Source of the DNA: Nocardioides sp. S5
GTDB taxonomy: Bacteria > Actinomycetota > Actinomycetes > Propionibacteriales > Nocardioidaceae
Length of the DNA stretch: 64,000 bases
Assembly (NCBI RefSeq): GCF_017310035.1
Contig: NZ_CP022296.1
Coordinates: forward strand, 372,001 to 436,000
Direction of reading: 5' to 3'
The notes below the pieces were generated by a model. It saw only the letters and a list, made by a program, of their open reading frames with translations, was not told where the DNA came from and made no database searches. The translations under genes were made by a program, and so were the position numbers. Of this stretch, positions 43,353-51,983 are shown one piece after another (within the stretch, counting starts at the first letter, position 1; the number at the start of each line of letters is the position of its first letter).

Positions 43353-44810
43353 CTAGAACTCGGTGGTGCCGCGCAGCCGCCGCGGCCGGCCGTCCGGGTC
43401 GTAGAGCAGACGGTAGGCGGGGCCGGCCCACCGCGTCGTACGCCGGGGGAGCGAGGGCGGCTCGTGGACGCCGATGCGGCTGCCGGCGGCTCCGACGCGC
43501 TCGCGCCACAGGTCGAGCGCGCCGTCCAGGTCGGCGAGTCGCGGGTCGTCCTCGGGCAGCCCGAGGTGCTCGGCCCACAACGACGTACGCAGGGTGCGTG
43601 GGAGCTCGCCCTCGGGGTCGACGACCGCGCAGGTCAGCTCGGAGTCGTGGGTCCACGAGCGCAGGTTGAGGTTGTCCGAGCCGATGGTCATCCACTCGTC
43701 GTCGACGAGGCAGACCTTGGCGTGGACGTAGACGGGCGTGCCGGCGGCGTTCTCCAGGTCGAACATCGCGAAGCGCTCGCCGCCCGCGGCGCGCAGACTC
43801 TCCCACGCGAGCCGCTGGCCGTGGTGGATGGGTGGGCCGCCGATGCGGCCGTCGGACTCGGGGAAGCGCGGCACGACCGCGATGACCTCGAGGCCGGGCT
43901 CGCGGCGCAGCGCGTCGGCGAGGGTGGTGGCCACGACGTCGGACCAGAAGTACTGGTCCTCGATGTAGACCAGGCGTCGCGCCCGGCTGAAGGCGCGCGA
44001 GTAGCCGCGCGCGATCGAGCGCTCACCGTCGGGGGCGAACGGGTAGTGCGGGCGCTTGAAGGGGTAGGTCCGCAGGATCTGCACCTGGTGGCGCCCGGCG
44101 GCGGGCGGCGGGTCCCAGCTCTCCGGCAGCTGCTGGGGGTGCCGCGGCATTCGCGCGATCCGCTGGGCGACGGCGCGGTAGGGGTTGCGGTGGTCGAGCG
44201 GCGTCGGGTCGTCCCACCGCTCGGCGAAGGTGTCGACCACGTGCGCGACCGCCGGGCCGCGGATCTCCGCCATCGCGTCGTGCCAGGGCGGCGAGTCGCC
44301 GTAGCGGTCGTCCAGCGGCGCGACCTGCGGGTCGCCGGCGTGCGCGGCGTCGTCGCGGCGGCTGTAGCAGAGGTCGATCCCGCCGACGAAGGCCACGTCG
44401 TCCTGCGGCCGGTCCCGGTGGCGTACGACGAGCAGCTTCTGGTGGTGCGAGCCGCCGTAGCGCACCCGCTCGTCGAGCAGCGCCTCGCCGCCGCACTCGT
44501 TGATGATCCGCCCGAGGTGCCCGTTCTCCTCGCCGTTGAGCTGCCCGGGGTGCGAGCGCCACATGAGCGCGCGGACCTCGACGTCGCGCGCGGCGGCCGC
44601 GCGCAGCAGCTGGGCCACGGTCGGCCCGTCGTCGGTCAGCCGCTCGTCGGCGTCGCCGCGCCAGTCGGTGAAGTAGACCCGGTCGCCGGCCTCCGTCGCG
44701 CCGACGACCTCGACCAGGCGGGCGAAGTAGGTCGCGCCGTGGACCCGCGGCACGACGAGGTTGCCCGAGGTCCAGGGACGCTCGCTCTCGGGCAGGAACC
44801 ACTCGCTCAC
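43353..44810 (-). CDS. Phospholipase D-like protein
   Basis: A 485-residue PLD superfamily enzyme with two HKD half-sites: SHHQKLLVVRHRD near residue 120 and VHAKVCLVDDEWMTIGSDNLNLRS near residue 360. The intermediate TDWRGDADERL and IEDQYFWSD segments match PLD. It could hydrolyse phospholipids or exchange head groups (cardiolipin synthase-like), but no transmembrane or signal sequence is visible, so a cytosolic location is likely. GTG start 44810. Confidence 0.9.
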   Translation of the reverse strand: MSEWFLPESERPWTSGNLVVPRVHGATYFARLVEVVGATEAGDRVYFTDWRGDADERLTDDGPTVAQLLRAAAARDVEVRALMWRSHPGQLNGEENGHLGRIINECGGEALLDERVRYGGSHHQKLLVVRHRDRPQDDVAFVGGIDLCYSRRDDAAHAGDPQVAPLDDRYGDSPPWHDAMAEIRGPAVAHVVDTFAERWDDPTPLDHRNPYRAVAQRIARMPRHPQQLPESWDPPPAAGRHQVQILRTYPFKRPHYPFAPDGERSIARGYSRAFSRARRLVYIEDQYFWSDVVATTLADALRREPGLEVIAVVPRFPESDGRIGGPPIHHGQRLAWESLRAAGGERFAMFDLENAAGTPVYVHAKVCLVDDEWMTIGSDNLNLRSWTHDSELTCAVVDPEGELPRTLRTSLWAEHLGLPEDDPRLADLDGALDLWRERVGAAGSRIGVHEPPSLPRRTTRWAGPAYRLLYDPDGRPRRLRGTTEF

Positions 44811-44866
44811 CCCTTCAGGTTGGCACCTGTCGGGGTCGGAGTCGACGCCTGTGCCACCCTCAGGGA

Positions 44867-45292
44867 GTGGCTGCAGATCGTGCCCTCACCGCCGACACTC
44901 TCGGCGCCTGGCTGTTCAAGGCGACCGGCTCAGATCCCTCGACGCAGGCGCACCTGCGCACCGGTTTTGCCGACGTGCGGGCACGGTGCGTGCGGCCGAC
45001 CTACCGCACCGACCTGGTGGAGGCGGGGCAGCGGGTGCTGCTGTGGGTGAGCGGCACCGGGGCCGGCATCCACGCCTACGGGCGCACGACCGGCCCGGCG
45101 CGCGCCGGCGAGGTCCCGCTGGTGCTCACGCCCCTCGATCCGCCACTGCTGCGCTCCGAGCTGGTCGGGCACGCCGACCTCGCGGGCCTCGAGGTGATCC
45201 GGATGCCGGCCGGCAGCAACCCGTCCTACGTCACCCCCGCCGAGCTCGAGGTGCTCGTCGGCATGCGGGAGGAGCTCGGCCGGGCCGGGTGA
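44867..45292 (+). CDS. EVE/PUA-like domain protein
   Basis: A 141-residue soluble protein. LGAWLFKATGSDPSTQAHL followed by YRTDLVEAGQRVLLWVSGTGAGIHAYGRTTG resembles the EVE domain (PUA-like fold binding modified nucleobases), where a first Trp and the LLWVSG..GIHAYG strand pair are hallmarks. Function is inferred from fold only. GTG start 44867. It stands between the divergent PLD gene and nirB. Confidence 0.6.
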   Translation: MAADRALTADTLGAWLFKATGSDPSTQAHLRTGFADVRARCVRPTYRTDLVEAGQRVLLWVSGTGAGIHAYGRTTGPARAGEVPLVLTPLDPPLLRSELVGHADLAGLEVIRMPAGSNPSYVTPAELEVLVGMREELGRAG

Positions 45293-45377
45293 GGCGCGTG
45301 AGCCCGTGCCACCCAGTTTTCACGCCCGAAACATTCGCGGAGCCCGCTGACAACATCGGCTTCCTACCGTCCTCGGC

Positions 45378-48005
45378 ATGACCAAGCGCCAGAGGATCGT
45401 CGTCGTCGGGCACGGCATGGTGGGCCACCGCTTCGCCCAGGCCGCCGTCGAGCGCGGCCTGACCGAGACCCACGACGTCGTCGTCTTCGGCGAGGAGCCG
45501 CGGGCGGCCTACGACCGCGTCGGCCTCACGAGCTGGTTCGGCCACCCCGACGGCGCGGAGGGGCTCTCGCTCCTGCCCGGTGGGGTGTACGACGACCCGC
45601 GGGTGCGGCTCGTGCTCGACAGCGTCGTGACCGAGATCGACCGGGCGGCGCGGACCGTCACCGTCGTGTCACCGCCGTCGGCGGGGTCTCGTGACGGGCG
45701 CCAGGGCGCCCTCCTCGACCAGCGGGGGGAGCCCGGAGCGGTCACGGTCCACGACTACGACGTGCTCGTCCTCGCGACCGGCGCGGCGCCGTTCGTCCCG
45801 CCGGTGGAGGGTCGCGGCAAGGACGGCTGCTTCGTCTACCGCACGATCGAGGACCTCGAGGCGATCAAGGCCGCCAGCGAGACCGCGACCAGCGGAGTCG
45901 TCATCGGCGGCGGGCTGCTCGGGCTCGAGGCGGCCAACGCGCTCGTCCAGCTCGGCCTCGACACCCACGTCGTCGAGATGGCCCCGAGGCTGATGCCCGT
46001 CCAGCTCGACGACGCCGCAGGCGTGACGCTCGTGCGCCACGTCGAGAAGCTCGGCGTGAAGGTCCACACCGCCGTCCTCACCGAGGAGATCGAGGGCGAC
46101 TCCAGCGTGACGGGCCTGCGGATGAGGCAGGCCGGGACCGAGGAGGGCGCCCCGACGGAGGTCGTCGAGGCGCAGGTCGTCGTGTTCTCCGCCGGCATCC
46201 GCCCGCGCGACGCCCTGGCCCGGGAGTGCGACCTCGAGACGGCCGCGCGCGGCGGCGTGCTGGTCGACGAGCAGTGCCGCACCGCCGACCCGCACGTCTT
46301 CGCGATCGGCGAGTGCGCGGCTCCGGGCGGCACGATGTACGGCCTGGTCGCGCCGGGCTACGCGATGGCCGAGGTCGTGGTCGACGCGCTCCTCGACGGC
46401 CCCGGCACCTTCACCGGCGCGGACATGTCCACCAAGCTCAAGCTCCTCGGCGTCGACGTGGCCAGCTTCGGCGACGCCTTCGCGACCACCGACGGCGCGC
46501 TCGAGCTGACGTACGCCGACGCGGTGAGCGGGGTCTACAAGAAGCTGGTGGTGGCAGAGTCCGAAGCCGGGGACGGCTCGTTCAGACTGCTCGGCGGCAT
46601 CCTGGTCGGCGACGCGTCGGCGTACGGCACCCTGCGGCCGATGGTCAGCAGCGGGCTCGCGCTGCCCGACAACCCCGAGCAGCTGATCCTGCCCGCGAGC
46701 AGCGGCGTCCAGCTCGGCATGCCCGACGAGGCGCAGGTCTGCTCGTGCAACGACGTCACGAAGGCCGACATCCTCCACGCGGTGGCCGAGCAGGGCTGCG
46801 AGAGCGTCGCCGACGTCAAGCAGTGCACCCGTGCCGGCACCACCTGCGGCTCGTGCGTGCCGACGGTGAAGAACCTGGTCGAGGAGCACTTCGCGAGTGT
46901 CGGGAAGGTCGTCGACAAGGGCCTGTGCGAGCACTTCCGGCTCACCCGGCAGGAGCTCTTCGACGTCGTCGCGGTGCACGGCTACCGCCGCTTCGACGAC
47001 ATCGTCGAGGCCCACGGCACGGGCCGCGGCTGCGACGTCTGCAAGCCCGCGATCGCCAGCATCCTGGCCAGCCAGACCAGCACCCACATCCTCGAGCCGG
47101 TGACCGCCGAGCTGCAGGACACCAACGACAAGTACCTCGGCAACATCCAGCGCAACGGCACCTACAGCGTCGTCCCGCGCATCCCCGGCGGCGAGATCAC
47201 GCCGGAGAAGCTGATCGTCATCGGGGAGGTGGCGCGCGACTACGGGCTCTACACCAAGATCACCGGCGGCCAGCGGATCGACCTCTTCGGTGCCCGGATG
47301 GAGCAGCTGCCGGCGATCTGGAAGCGGCTGGTGGATGCGGGCTTCGAGTCCGGCCACGCCTACGGCAAGTCGCTGCGCACGGTGAAGTCGTGCGTCGGCT
47401 CGACGTGGTGCCGCTTCGGGGTGCAGGACTCGGTGGGTCTCGCGATCGCGCTGGAGCTGCGCTACCGCGGGCTGCGCAGCCCCCACAAGCTCAAGGGCGG
47501 CGTCAGCGGGTGTGCCCGCGAGTGCGCGGAGGCGCGCGGCAAGGACTTCGGCGTCATCGCGACCGAGAAGGGGTGGAACCTCTACGTCGGCGGCAACGGC
47601 GGCGCCACGCCGGCCCACGCACGGCTGCTCGCGGGTGACCTGGACACGGAGACGCTGGTGTCGTACCTCGACCGGTTCCTCATGTACTACGTCCGCACCG
47701 CCGACCGCCTCCAGCGCACCTCGACGTGGATCGAGCAGCTCGAGGGCGGGCTGGAGCGGGTGCGCGAGGTCGTCGTCGACGACTCGCTGGGCCTGGGCGC
47801 GGAGCTCGAGGCGGAGATGGCGCGCCACGTGGGCGGGTACGCCGACGAGTGGGCAGCGACCTTGGCCGACCCCGCGAAGCTCGAGCGCTTCGTGTCCTTC
47901 GTCAACGCCCCCGACACCCCCGACCCGACCATCGCCTTCACCACCGAGCGCGACCAGATCCAGCCGATCGCGCCGGCGCTGATCCCCGTGGGAGCCCCCG
48001 CATGA
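45378..48005 (+). CDS. nirB: Assimilatory nitrite reductase large subunit
   Basis: An 875-residue NAD(P)H nitrite reductase. Order: FAD/NAD module (GHGMVGHRFA near residue 11, NAD loop VIGGGLLGLEAA near 176), BFD [2Fe-2S] domain with CSCNDVTKADI and TTCGSCVPTVKNLV, nitrite/sulfite reductase half-domains, and siroheme-[4Fe-4S] cysteines in SCVGSTWCRFG and VSGCARECAEARGKD. It reduces nitrite to ammonium. A TACCGT hexamer at 45365-45370 lies 7 nt from the ATG, so it may be leaderless. It overlaps nirD by ATGA. Confidence 0.96.
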   Translation: MTKRQRIVVVGHGMVGHRFAQAAVERGLTETHDVVVFGEEPRAAYDRVGLTSWFGHPDGAEGLSLLPGGVYDDPRVRLVLDSVVTEIDRAARTVTVVSPPSAGSRDGRQGALLDQRGEPGAVTVHDYDVLVLATGAAPFVPPVEGRGKDGCFVYRTIEDLEAIKAASETATSGVVIGGGLLGLEAANALVQLGLDTHVVEMAPRLMPVQLDDAAGVTLVRHVEKLGVKVHTAVLTEEIEGDSSVTGLRMRQAGTEEGAPTEVVEAQVVVFSAGIRPRDALARECDLETAARGGVLVDEQCRTADPHVFAIGECAAPGGTMYGLVAPGYAMAEVVVDALLDGPGTFTGADMSTKLKLLGVDVASFGDAFATTDGALELTYADAVSGVYKKLVVAESEAGDGSFRLLGGILVGDASAYGTLRPMVSSGLALPDNPEQLILPASSGVQLGMPDEAQVCSCNDVTKADILHAVAEQGCESVADVKQCTRAGTTCGSCVPTVKNLVEEHFASVGKVVDKGLCEHFRLTRQELFDVVAVHGYRRFDDIVEAHGTGRGCDVCKPAIASILASQTSTHILEPVTAELQDTNDKYLGNIQRNGTYSVVPRIPGGEITPEKLIVIGEVARDYGLYTKITGGQRIDLFGARMEQLPAIWKRLVDAGFESGHAYGKSLRTVKSCVGSTWCRFGVQDSVGLAIALELRYRGLRSPHKLKGGVSGCARECAEARGKDFGVIATEKGWNLYVGGNGGATPAHARLLAGDLDTETLVSYLDRFLMYYVRTADRLQRTSTWIEQLEGGLERVREVVVDDSLGLGAELEAEMARHVGGYADEWAATLADPAKLERFVSFVNAPDTPDPTIAFTTERDQIQPIAPALIPVGAPA

Positions 48006-48340
48006 TCGACCTCGCCCGGGCCACCGCCGTGTGCGCCGTGGCCGACATCCCGCGCGAGGGCGGCGTCGCCGCGCTGGTCGACGGCGTCGCGGTCGCGGTC
48101 TTCCGCACCCACGACGGGTCGGTCCACGCGATCGGCAACGTCGACCCCTTCAGCGGCGCGTCGGTGCTGTCCCGCGGGATCGTGGGTTCCCGCGGGACAG
48201 CGCCGGTGGTCAGCTCGCCGATGTACAAGCAGGCCTTCGACCTGCGCACCGGCGCCTGCCTGGACGACGCATCCGTGTCCGTCCCGTCGTACGACGTCTC
48301 GGTGGTCGACGGCGTCGTGCTGGTCGGGGGCGTCCGGTGA
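48002..48340 (+). CDS. nirD: Nitrite reductase small subunit
   Basis: A 112-residue Rieske-fold protein lacking the Cys/His cluster ligands (as expected for NirD); AIGNVDPFSGASVLSRGIVG and SPMYKQAFDLRTGACLDD are typical. It assists NirB. ATGA overlap with nirB and GTGA with the next gene. Confidence 0.93.
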   Translation: MIDLARATAVCAVADIPREGGVAALVDGVAVAVFRTHDGSVHAIGNVDPFSGASVLSRGIVGSRGTAPVVSSPMYKQAFDLRTGACLDDASVSVPSYDVSVVDGVVLVGGVR

Positions 48341-49449
48341 GCGTCCTGCCGCTGGAGGGCTTCCGGATCGGGGTGACGGCTGCCCGCAAGGCCGACGAGC
48401 AGGTCGCGCTGCTGGAGCGTCGCGGCGCGAAGGTCGAGTGGGCGGCGGCGCTGTCGCTGGAGCCCAACCACGTCGACCTCGCCGAGCTCCTGGCCGCGAC
48501 CCGCGACGTGGTCTCCGCGCCCGTCGACCTCTTCCTCGCCACCACCGGCATCGGCATGAAGGCGTGGCTCGACGCCGCGACCGAAGCCGGGTTGTACGAC
48601 GAGCTGGTGTCCGTCCTCGGCGCCTCGGAGATCCTCGCCCGCGGGCCGAAGAGCGTCGGCGTGCTGCGCCGCCACGGCCTGCGCGAGCTGTGGTCGCCGG
48701 AGTCGGAGTGCTTCGAGGACGTGCTCGCGCACCTGCGCGGGCGCGACCTCACCGGCAAGCGGATCGTGGTGCAGGAGCACGGCCAGTCGCTGTCCATGGC
48801 GGCACACGCGCTGCGCCGGCAGGGCGCGTCGGTGGTGACCGTCCCGATCTACCGCGTCGAGTCGGCCGACGACCCGTCGTCGATGTTCCACCTGATCGAC
48901 CTCATCGCCGACCGCGAGCTCGACGCCGTCACCTTCACCTCGGCGCCGGCCGTGGCCGCGCTGATGGAGGCGGCCTACAGCGTCGGTCGTCGCGACGACA
49001 TCGTCTCCGCCTTCCAGTCCGACGTCGTCGCCTCCTGCGTCGGCCCGGTCACCGCCGCGGCCTTCGAGATGTGGGGCGTGCCGACGATCTTCCCCGACCG
49101 CTCGCGCCTGGCCGGGATGATCAAGCAGCTCGAGACCGAGCTCCCGACGCGACGCGACGGTGTCGACGTACGCCTCTCCGACGGGCGGACGCTGATCGTG
49201 CACTCCGACTCGCTGCTGCTCGACGGGGTGCCGGTGGAGCTGTCGCCTGCGCCTCTGTCGGTGCTCATGGCGCTGCTGGTGAACCCCGGGTTCGTGGTCT
49301 CGCGGCGGGCGCTGCTGGCTGCGCTGCCGTCGGGTCAGGCGGGTTCGGAGCACGCGGTGGAGATGGCGGTGGCACGGCTCCGGGCCGCCGTCGGCACGAA
49401 GGCCGTGCTCACCGTGGTGAAGCGGGGGTACCGGCTGGCCGTGGGGTGA
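48337..49449 (+). CDS. Uroporphyrinogen-III synthase with C-terminal OmpR-type DNA-binding domain
   Basis: A 370-residue fusion. Residues 1-255 are HemD-like (LEGFRIGVTAARKADEQVALLERRGAKV, FTSAPAVAALMEAA, SCVGPVTAAAFEMWG); residues 270-370 form a winged-helix transcriptional regulator domain (LSPAPLSVLMALLVNPGFVVSRRALLAAL, VEMAVARLRAAVG, LTVVKRGYRLAVG). M. tuberculosis Rv0260c has the same layout and is near nirBD there. It may make the tetrapyrrole for NirB siroheme or act as a regulator of nitrogen assimilation; HemD catalysis is not shown by sequence alone. GTG 48337 overlaps nirD. Confidence 0.88.
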   Translation: MSVLPLEGFRIGVTAARKADEQVALLERRGAKVEWAAALSLEPNHVDLAELLAATRDVVSAPVDLFLATTGIGMKAWLDAATEAGLYDELVSVLGASEILARGPKSVGVLRRHGLRELWSPESECFEDVLAHLRGRDLTGKRIVVQEHGQSLSMAAHALRRQGASVVTVPIYRVESADDPSSMFHLIDLIADRELDAVTFTSAPAVAALMEAAYSVGRRDDIVSAFQSDVVASCVGPVTAAAFEMWGVPTIFPDRSRLAGMIKQLETELPTRRDGVDVRLSDGRTLIVHSDSLLLDGVPVELSPAPLSVLMALLVNPGFVVSRRALLAALPSGQAGSEHAVEMAVARLRAAVGTKAVLTVVKRGYRLAVG

Positions 49450-49606
49450 GGACCGAAGGGCGTACCTCATCGTCGGTATCTGCTTCTCAGCACGTTGACG
49501 GAGTCCTGCCGCGCTGACGACTCTGGAGGGCAGCCAGTTCTCGGCGCGCCGTGGCACGGGCCATCGGTCGCGACCACTGCGCGCATGACCCCCGAAGGCG
49601 ACAACC

Positions 49607-50500
49607 ATGACGAATCGATCGTTCTCTCGCGCCCGCAGCGCCCTGTTCGGCGCTGCCTTCGTGACCTCGCTGCTCGCGGTCCCGGCCGCCCCCGCGACCG
49701 CGGCGGCCGTCACCTGCGGGACCGTGGTGACCACCAGCATCAAGCTCACCGCCAACCTGGGCCCGTGCGCCGGTGACGCGCTGATCGCCGGGGCGGACAA
49801 CATCACCATCGACCTCGGCGGCTACACGATCAGCGGGACGGGGAGCGGCGCAGGCGTCCGTGTCGCACAGCGCACGGGCGTGACCGTCACGAGCGGCACG
49901 ATCGTGGGCTTCCACACGGGAGTGGTGCTCGACGAGTCCACCCTGAGCACCGTGTCGAAGCTGGCGCTGACCGGCAACATCCGCGGCGTGAACGTCGCGG
50001 GGTCGGACGACAACCTGGTCGAGAAGAACACGATCGCGAACAGCGGTCTCGACGCGATCCGCCTCGGCCTCTCCACTGACAACATCATCAGCAAGAACGT
50101 CCTGACGGGCAACGTGTTCGGCATCGGCGTGGCTGACCGCTCGACGGTGAACCTGATCGAGAAGAACGTCCTCCGGAGCACCCGCGGATTCGGGATCGCG
50201 GTGTTCAGCGACTCCGACGCCAACCTCATCGAGAAGAACGACGTGCAAGGCACGGTGCAGGGCGACGGCATCTCCGTCTCGCCCGACTCCGACCTCACGT
50301 CGATCACCAAGAACATCGCGAACCTCAACGGCGACGACGGGATCGACACGGACAACCCGCGCACGACGATCACCGAGAACGTCGCCAACGGCAACGGCGA
50401 CCTCGGCATCGAGGCGGTGCCCGGGACGACGGACGGCGGGGGCAACCTGGCCTCGGGGAACGGCAACCCGGCCCAGTGCGTGGGAGTCAGCTGCGCGTAG
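49607..50500 (+). CDS. Secreted right-handed beta-helix (NosD/PbH1-type) protein
   Basis: A 297-residue exported protein. Signal peptide residues 1-33 (LLAVPAAPATAAA), then PbH1 repeats of about 22 residues with N-x-I-x-x-N spacing (NLVEKNTIANSG, NIISKNVLTGN, NLIEKNVLRST, NLIEKNDVQGT, TSITKNIANLN). Such folds occur in surface carbohydrate-binding or carbohydrate-lyase proteins; no active-site residues can be named. C-terminus ends QCVGVSCA. It starts an accessory region. Confidence 0.82.
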   Translation: MTNRSFSRARSALFGAAFVTSLLAVPAAPATAAAVTCGTVVTTSIKLTANLGPCAGDALIAGADNITIDLGGYTISGTGSGAGVRVAQRTGVTVTSGTIVGFHTGVVLDESTLSTVSKLALTGNIRGVNVAGSDDNLVEKNTIANSGLDAIRLGLSTDNIISKNVLTGNVFGIGVADRSTVNLIEKNVLRSTRGFGIAVFSDSDANLIEKNDVQGTVQGDGISVSPDSDLTSITKNIANLNGDDGIDTDNPRTTITENVANGNGDLGIEAVPGTTDGGGNLASGNGNPAQCVGVSCA

Positions 50501-50524
50501 CGGCGAGTAGCCCAGTCCCCATCG

Positions 50525-50541
50525 CTGGTCGAGTATCGAGA
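50525..50541. repeat. REP-like motif
   Basis: CTGGTCGAGTATCGAGA is the actinobacterial REP type also seen (as GTCTCGATACGC...CTACTCGACCA) at 60.48 kb. Confidence 0.55.
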
Positions 50542-50564
50542 CCCACCTGCCTCGGGCAGGTGGG
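50542..50564 (+). terminator. Hairpin after the beta-helix gene
   Basis: Ten-bp stem CCCACCTGCC/GGCAGGTGGG (50542-50551 with 50555-50564), loop TCG, about 40 nt after the beta-helix stop codon. Immediately upstream, 50525-50541 carries a GGTCGAGTATCGAGACC REP-like sequence. Confidence 0.6.
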
Positions 50565-50601
50565 CTCACCTTCCCGTTCGCCGGACAACGCCCGACGTCC
50601 T

Positions 50602-50655
50602 GACATACCTTCGTGGCCATCGGACAACGACGGCATCGCCTGCGAGAAGCGCTGA
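50602..50655 (+). pseudogene. Remnant of an excalibur calcium-binding domain
   Basis: The in-frame stretch reads D-I-P-S-W-P-S-D-N-D-G-I-A-C-E-K-R then stop. DNDGIACEKR is the end of an excalibur domain (consensus D-x-D-G-D-G-I-A-C-E). The rest of the domain is missing upstream, so this is a broken copy, 55 nt before a gene that ends with an intact excalibur domain. Confidence 0.6.
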
Positions 50656-50710
50656 CAGCAGCGGCCACGCCTGCGCTGGGCCTGGTCCCGCTCTGGCGAA
50701 TCGGACCCCT

Positions 50711-51589
50711 GTGAAGCTCGCGTTCGTCGTCGTGGGTGTTGTCCTTCTCGTCGCGGCCGGCCAGTGCGGCGACGACTCCGACGTCGTGCCAGGCGCCCGC
50801 GAGGCTCCCACCGGAGCTGGCGACGCGACCGCGGTGGCGGCTCTCGGTCTCCTGTCCGTCAAGGGGCGTGCTGCCATGACGGGGTACGACCGCGCTCGGT
50901 TCGGGCCGGCGTGGCTCGACGCGGACCGGAACGGCTGCGACACCAGGAACGACATCCTCGCCGAACACCTGCTGCCGGTGACGCTGGAGAGCAACGGCTG
51001 TGTGGTGGCCGCTGGGTCGTACGACGACCCCTACACCGGGTCCACGATCGACTACTGGCAGGGCGATGGGTCCCTCGTCGACATCGACCACGTGGTCTCC
51101 CTGGGCAACGCCTGGGCGACGGGAGCCTTCGACTGGCCGATCAAGAAGCGCGCTGCCTTCGCGAACGACCCGCTCAACCTCCTCCCGACGGACGCCGGTG
51201 CCAACCGTCAGAAGGGAGACGGTGACGCCGCGACGTGGCTGCCGGCGAACACGTCGTACCGCTGTGAGTACGTCTCACGGCAGGTCGCGGTGAAGGCCAA
51301 GTACGACCTCTGGGTGACGCCCCCGGAGGAGGCGGCGATCCAGCGAGTGCTCGTGCCGTGCGACGGACAGGCCGTGACGCCTGACCGGTGGGGCGCGCCG
51401 ACCGAGGTGGACCACAACATCTCCGACCCGTCGGCAGTGCCTGCGACCGGTCCGTCCGGAGGCGGCGATCCCGTGCGCTACGACAGCTGCGACGAGGCGC
51501 GTGCAGCCGGTGCGACGCCGGTCCGCACCGGGGATCCGGGTTACGGCACACACCTGGACGGGGACGGAGATGGATCTGCGTGCGAATGA
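50711..51589 (+). CDS. Exported HNH nuclease-like protein with excalibur domain
   Basis: A 292-residue protein. A hydrophobic N-terminus VVVGVVLLVAAGQC (lipobox-like) suggests export. Middle: GmrSD/DUF1524-type HNH nuclease with DIDHVVSLGNAWATGA and the downstream FANDPLNLLPTDAGANRQKGD (D-H and N-R-x-K residues). C-terminal excalibur calcium-binding domain YDSCDEARAAG...HLDGDGDGSACE. It is likely a secreted nuclease as in Streptomyces or a defence/competition nuclease. GTG start is provisional; no clear SD. Confidence 0.82.
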   Translation: MKLAFVVVGVVLLVAAGQCGDDSDVVPGAREAPTGAGDATAVAALGLLSVKGRAAMTGYDRARFGPAWLDADRNGCDTRNDILAEHLLPVTLESNGCVVAAGSYDDPYTGSTIDYWQGDGSLVDIDHVVSLGNAWATGAFDWPIKKRAAFANDPLNLLPTDAGANRQKGDGDAATWLPANTSYRCEYVSRQVAVKAKYDLWVTPPEEAAIQRVLVPCDGQAVTPDRWGAPTEVDHNISDPSAVPATGPSGGGDPVRYDSCDEARAAGATPVRTGDPGYGTHLDGDGDGSACE

Positions 51590-51673
51590 CGCCCGGACGC
51601 GGCCGGGGTCAGGCGCCGTTGCTGGCTTCGTGCCAGTCCCAGTGCGTGCGCGGGTAGGCAGCCTCAGCCAGGC

Positions 51674-51901
51674 TCAAGCGCTCTGCCCCAAGGGCTCGAT
51701 CTGACCGCTGTTCACCAGGTCCTCGAGAGCGCGCTGACAGCCGGCCTGCCACGTGCCCTGCTCGTCCTGGAACGACACCACGGCCTCGCCCATGCACGCG
51801 GACTCGGCCGTTCCGTGCGTGCCATGCCATGAACATCGGCCCCCGGCGGCGGTCGAACGCTCCGGGTGCAAATCGGGATCGAATGGATATGACGGGTTCA
51901 T
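51674..51901 (-). CDS. Small Cys-containing hypothetical protein
   Basis: A 75-residue product with CSWHGTHGTAESACMGEAVVSFQDEQGTWQAGCQRAL, where C-x2-H and two further Cys could bind a metal. Codon pattern in this frame is plausible, the ATG at 51901 is preceded by a weak CTCCCAG. No family known. The opposing frames show no better candidate. It is divergent from the channel-like gene. Confidence 0.45.
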   Translation of the reverse strand: MNPSYPFDPDLHPERSTAAGGRCSWHGTHGTAESACMGEAVVSFQDEQGTWQAGCQRALEDLVNSGQIEPLGQSA

Positions 51902-51983
51902 CTGGGAGTAGTACCCAGTTCTCGGCCCGTGAGCCCAGGCCGCTGGGGTCTCCACGAGCAGCGCCCTTGGGATACTCGCCTCC

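Noticed and set aside
45347..45370. Full sigma-A promoter for nirB (CTGACA then TACCGT)
   Set aside because: The spacing is only 12 nt, too short; only the -10-like box is noted.
45669..47828. 719-residue minus-strand frame opposite nirB
   Set aside because: Shadow; nirB has all cofactor motifs and is complete.
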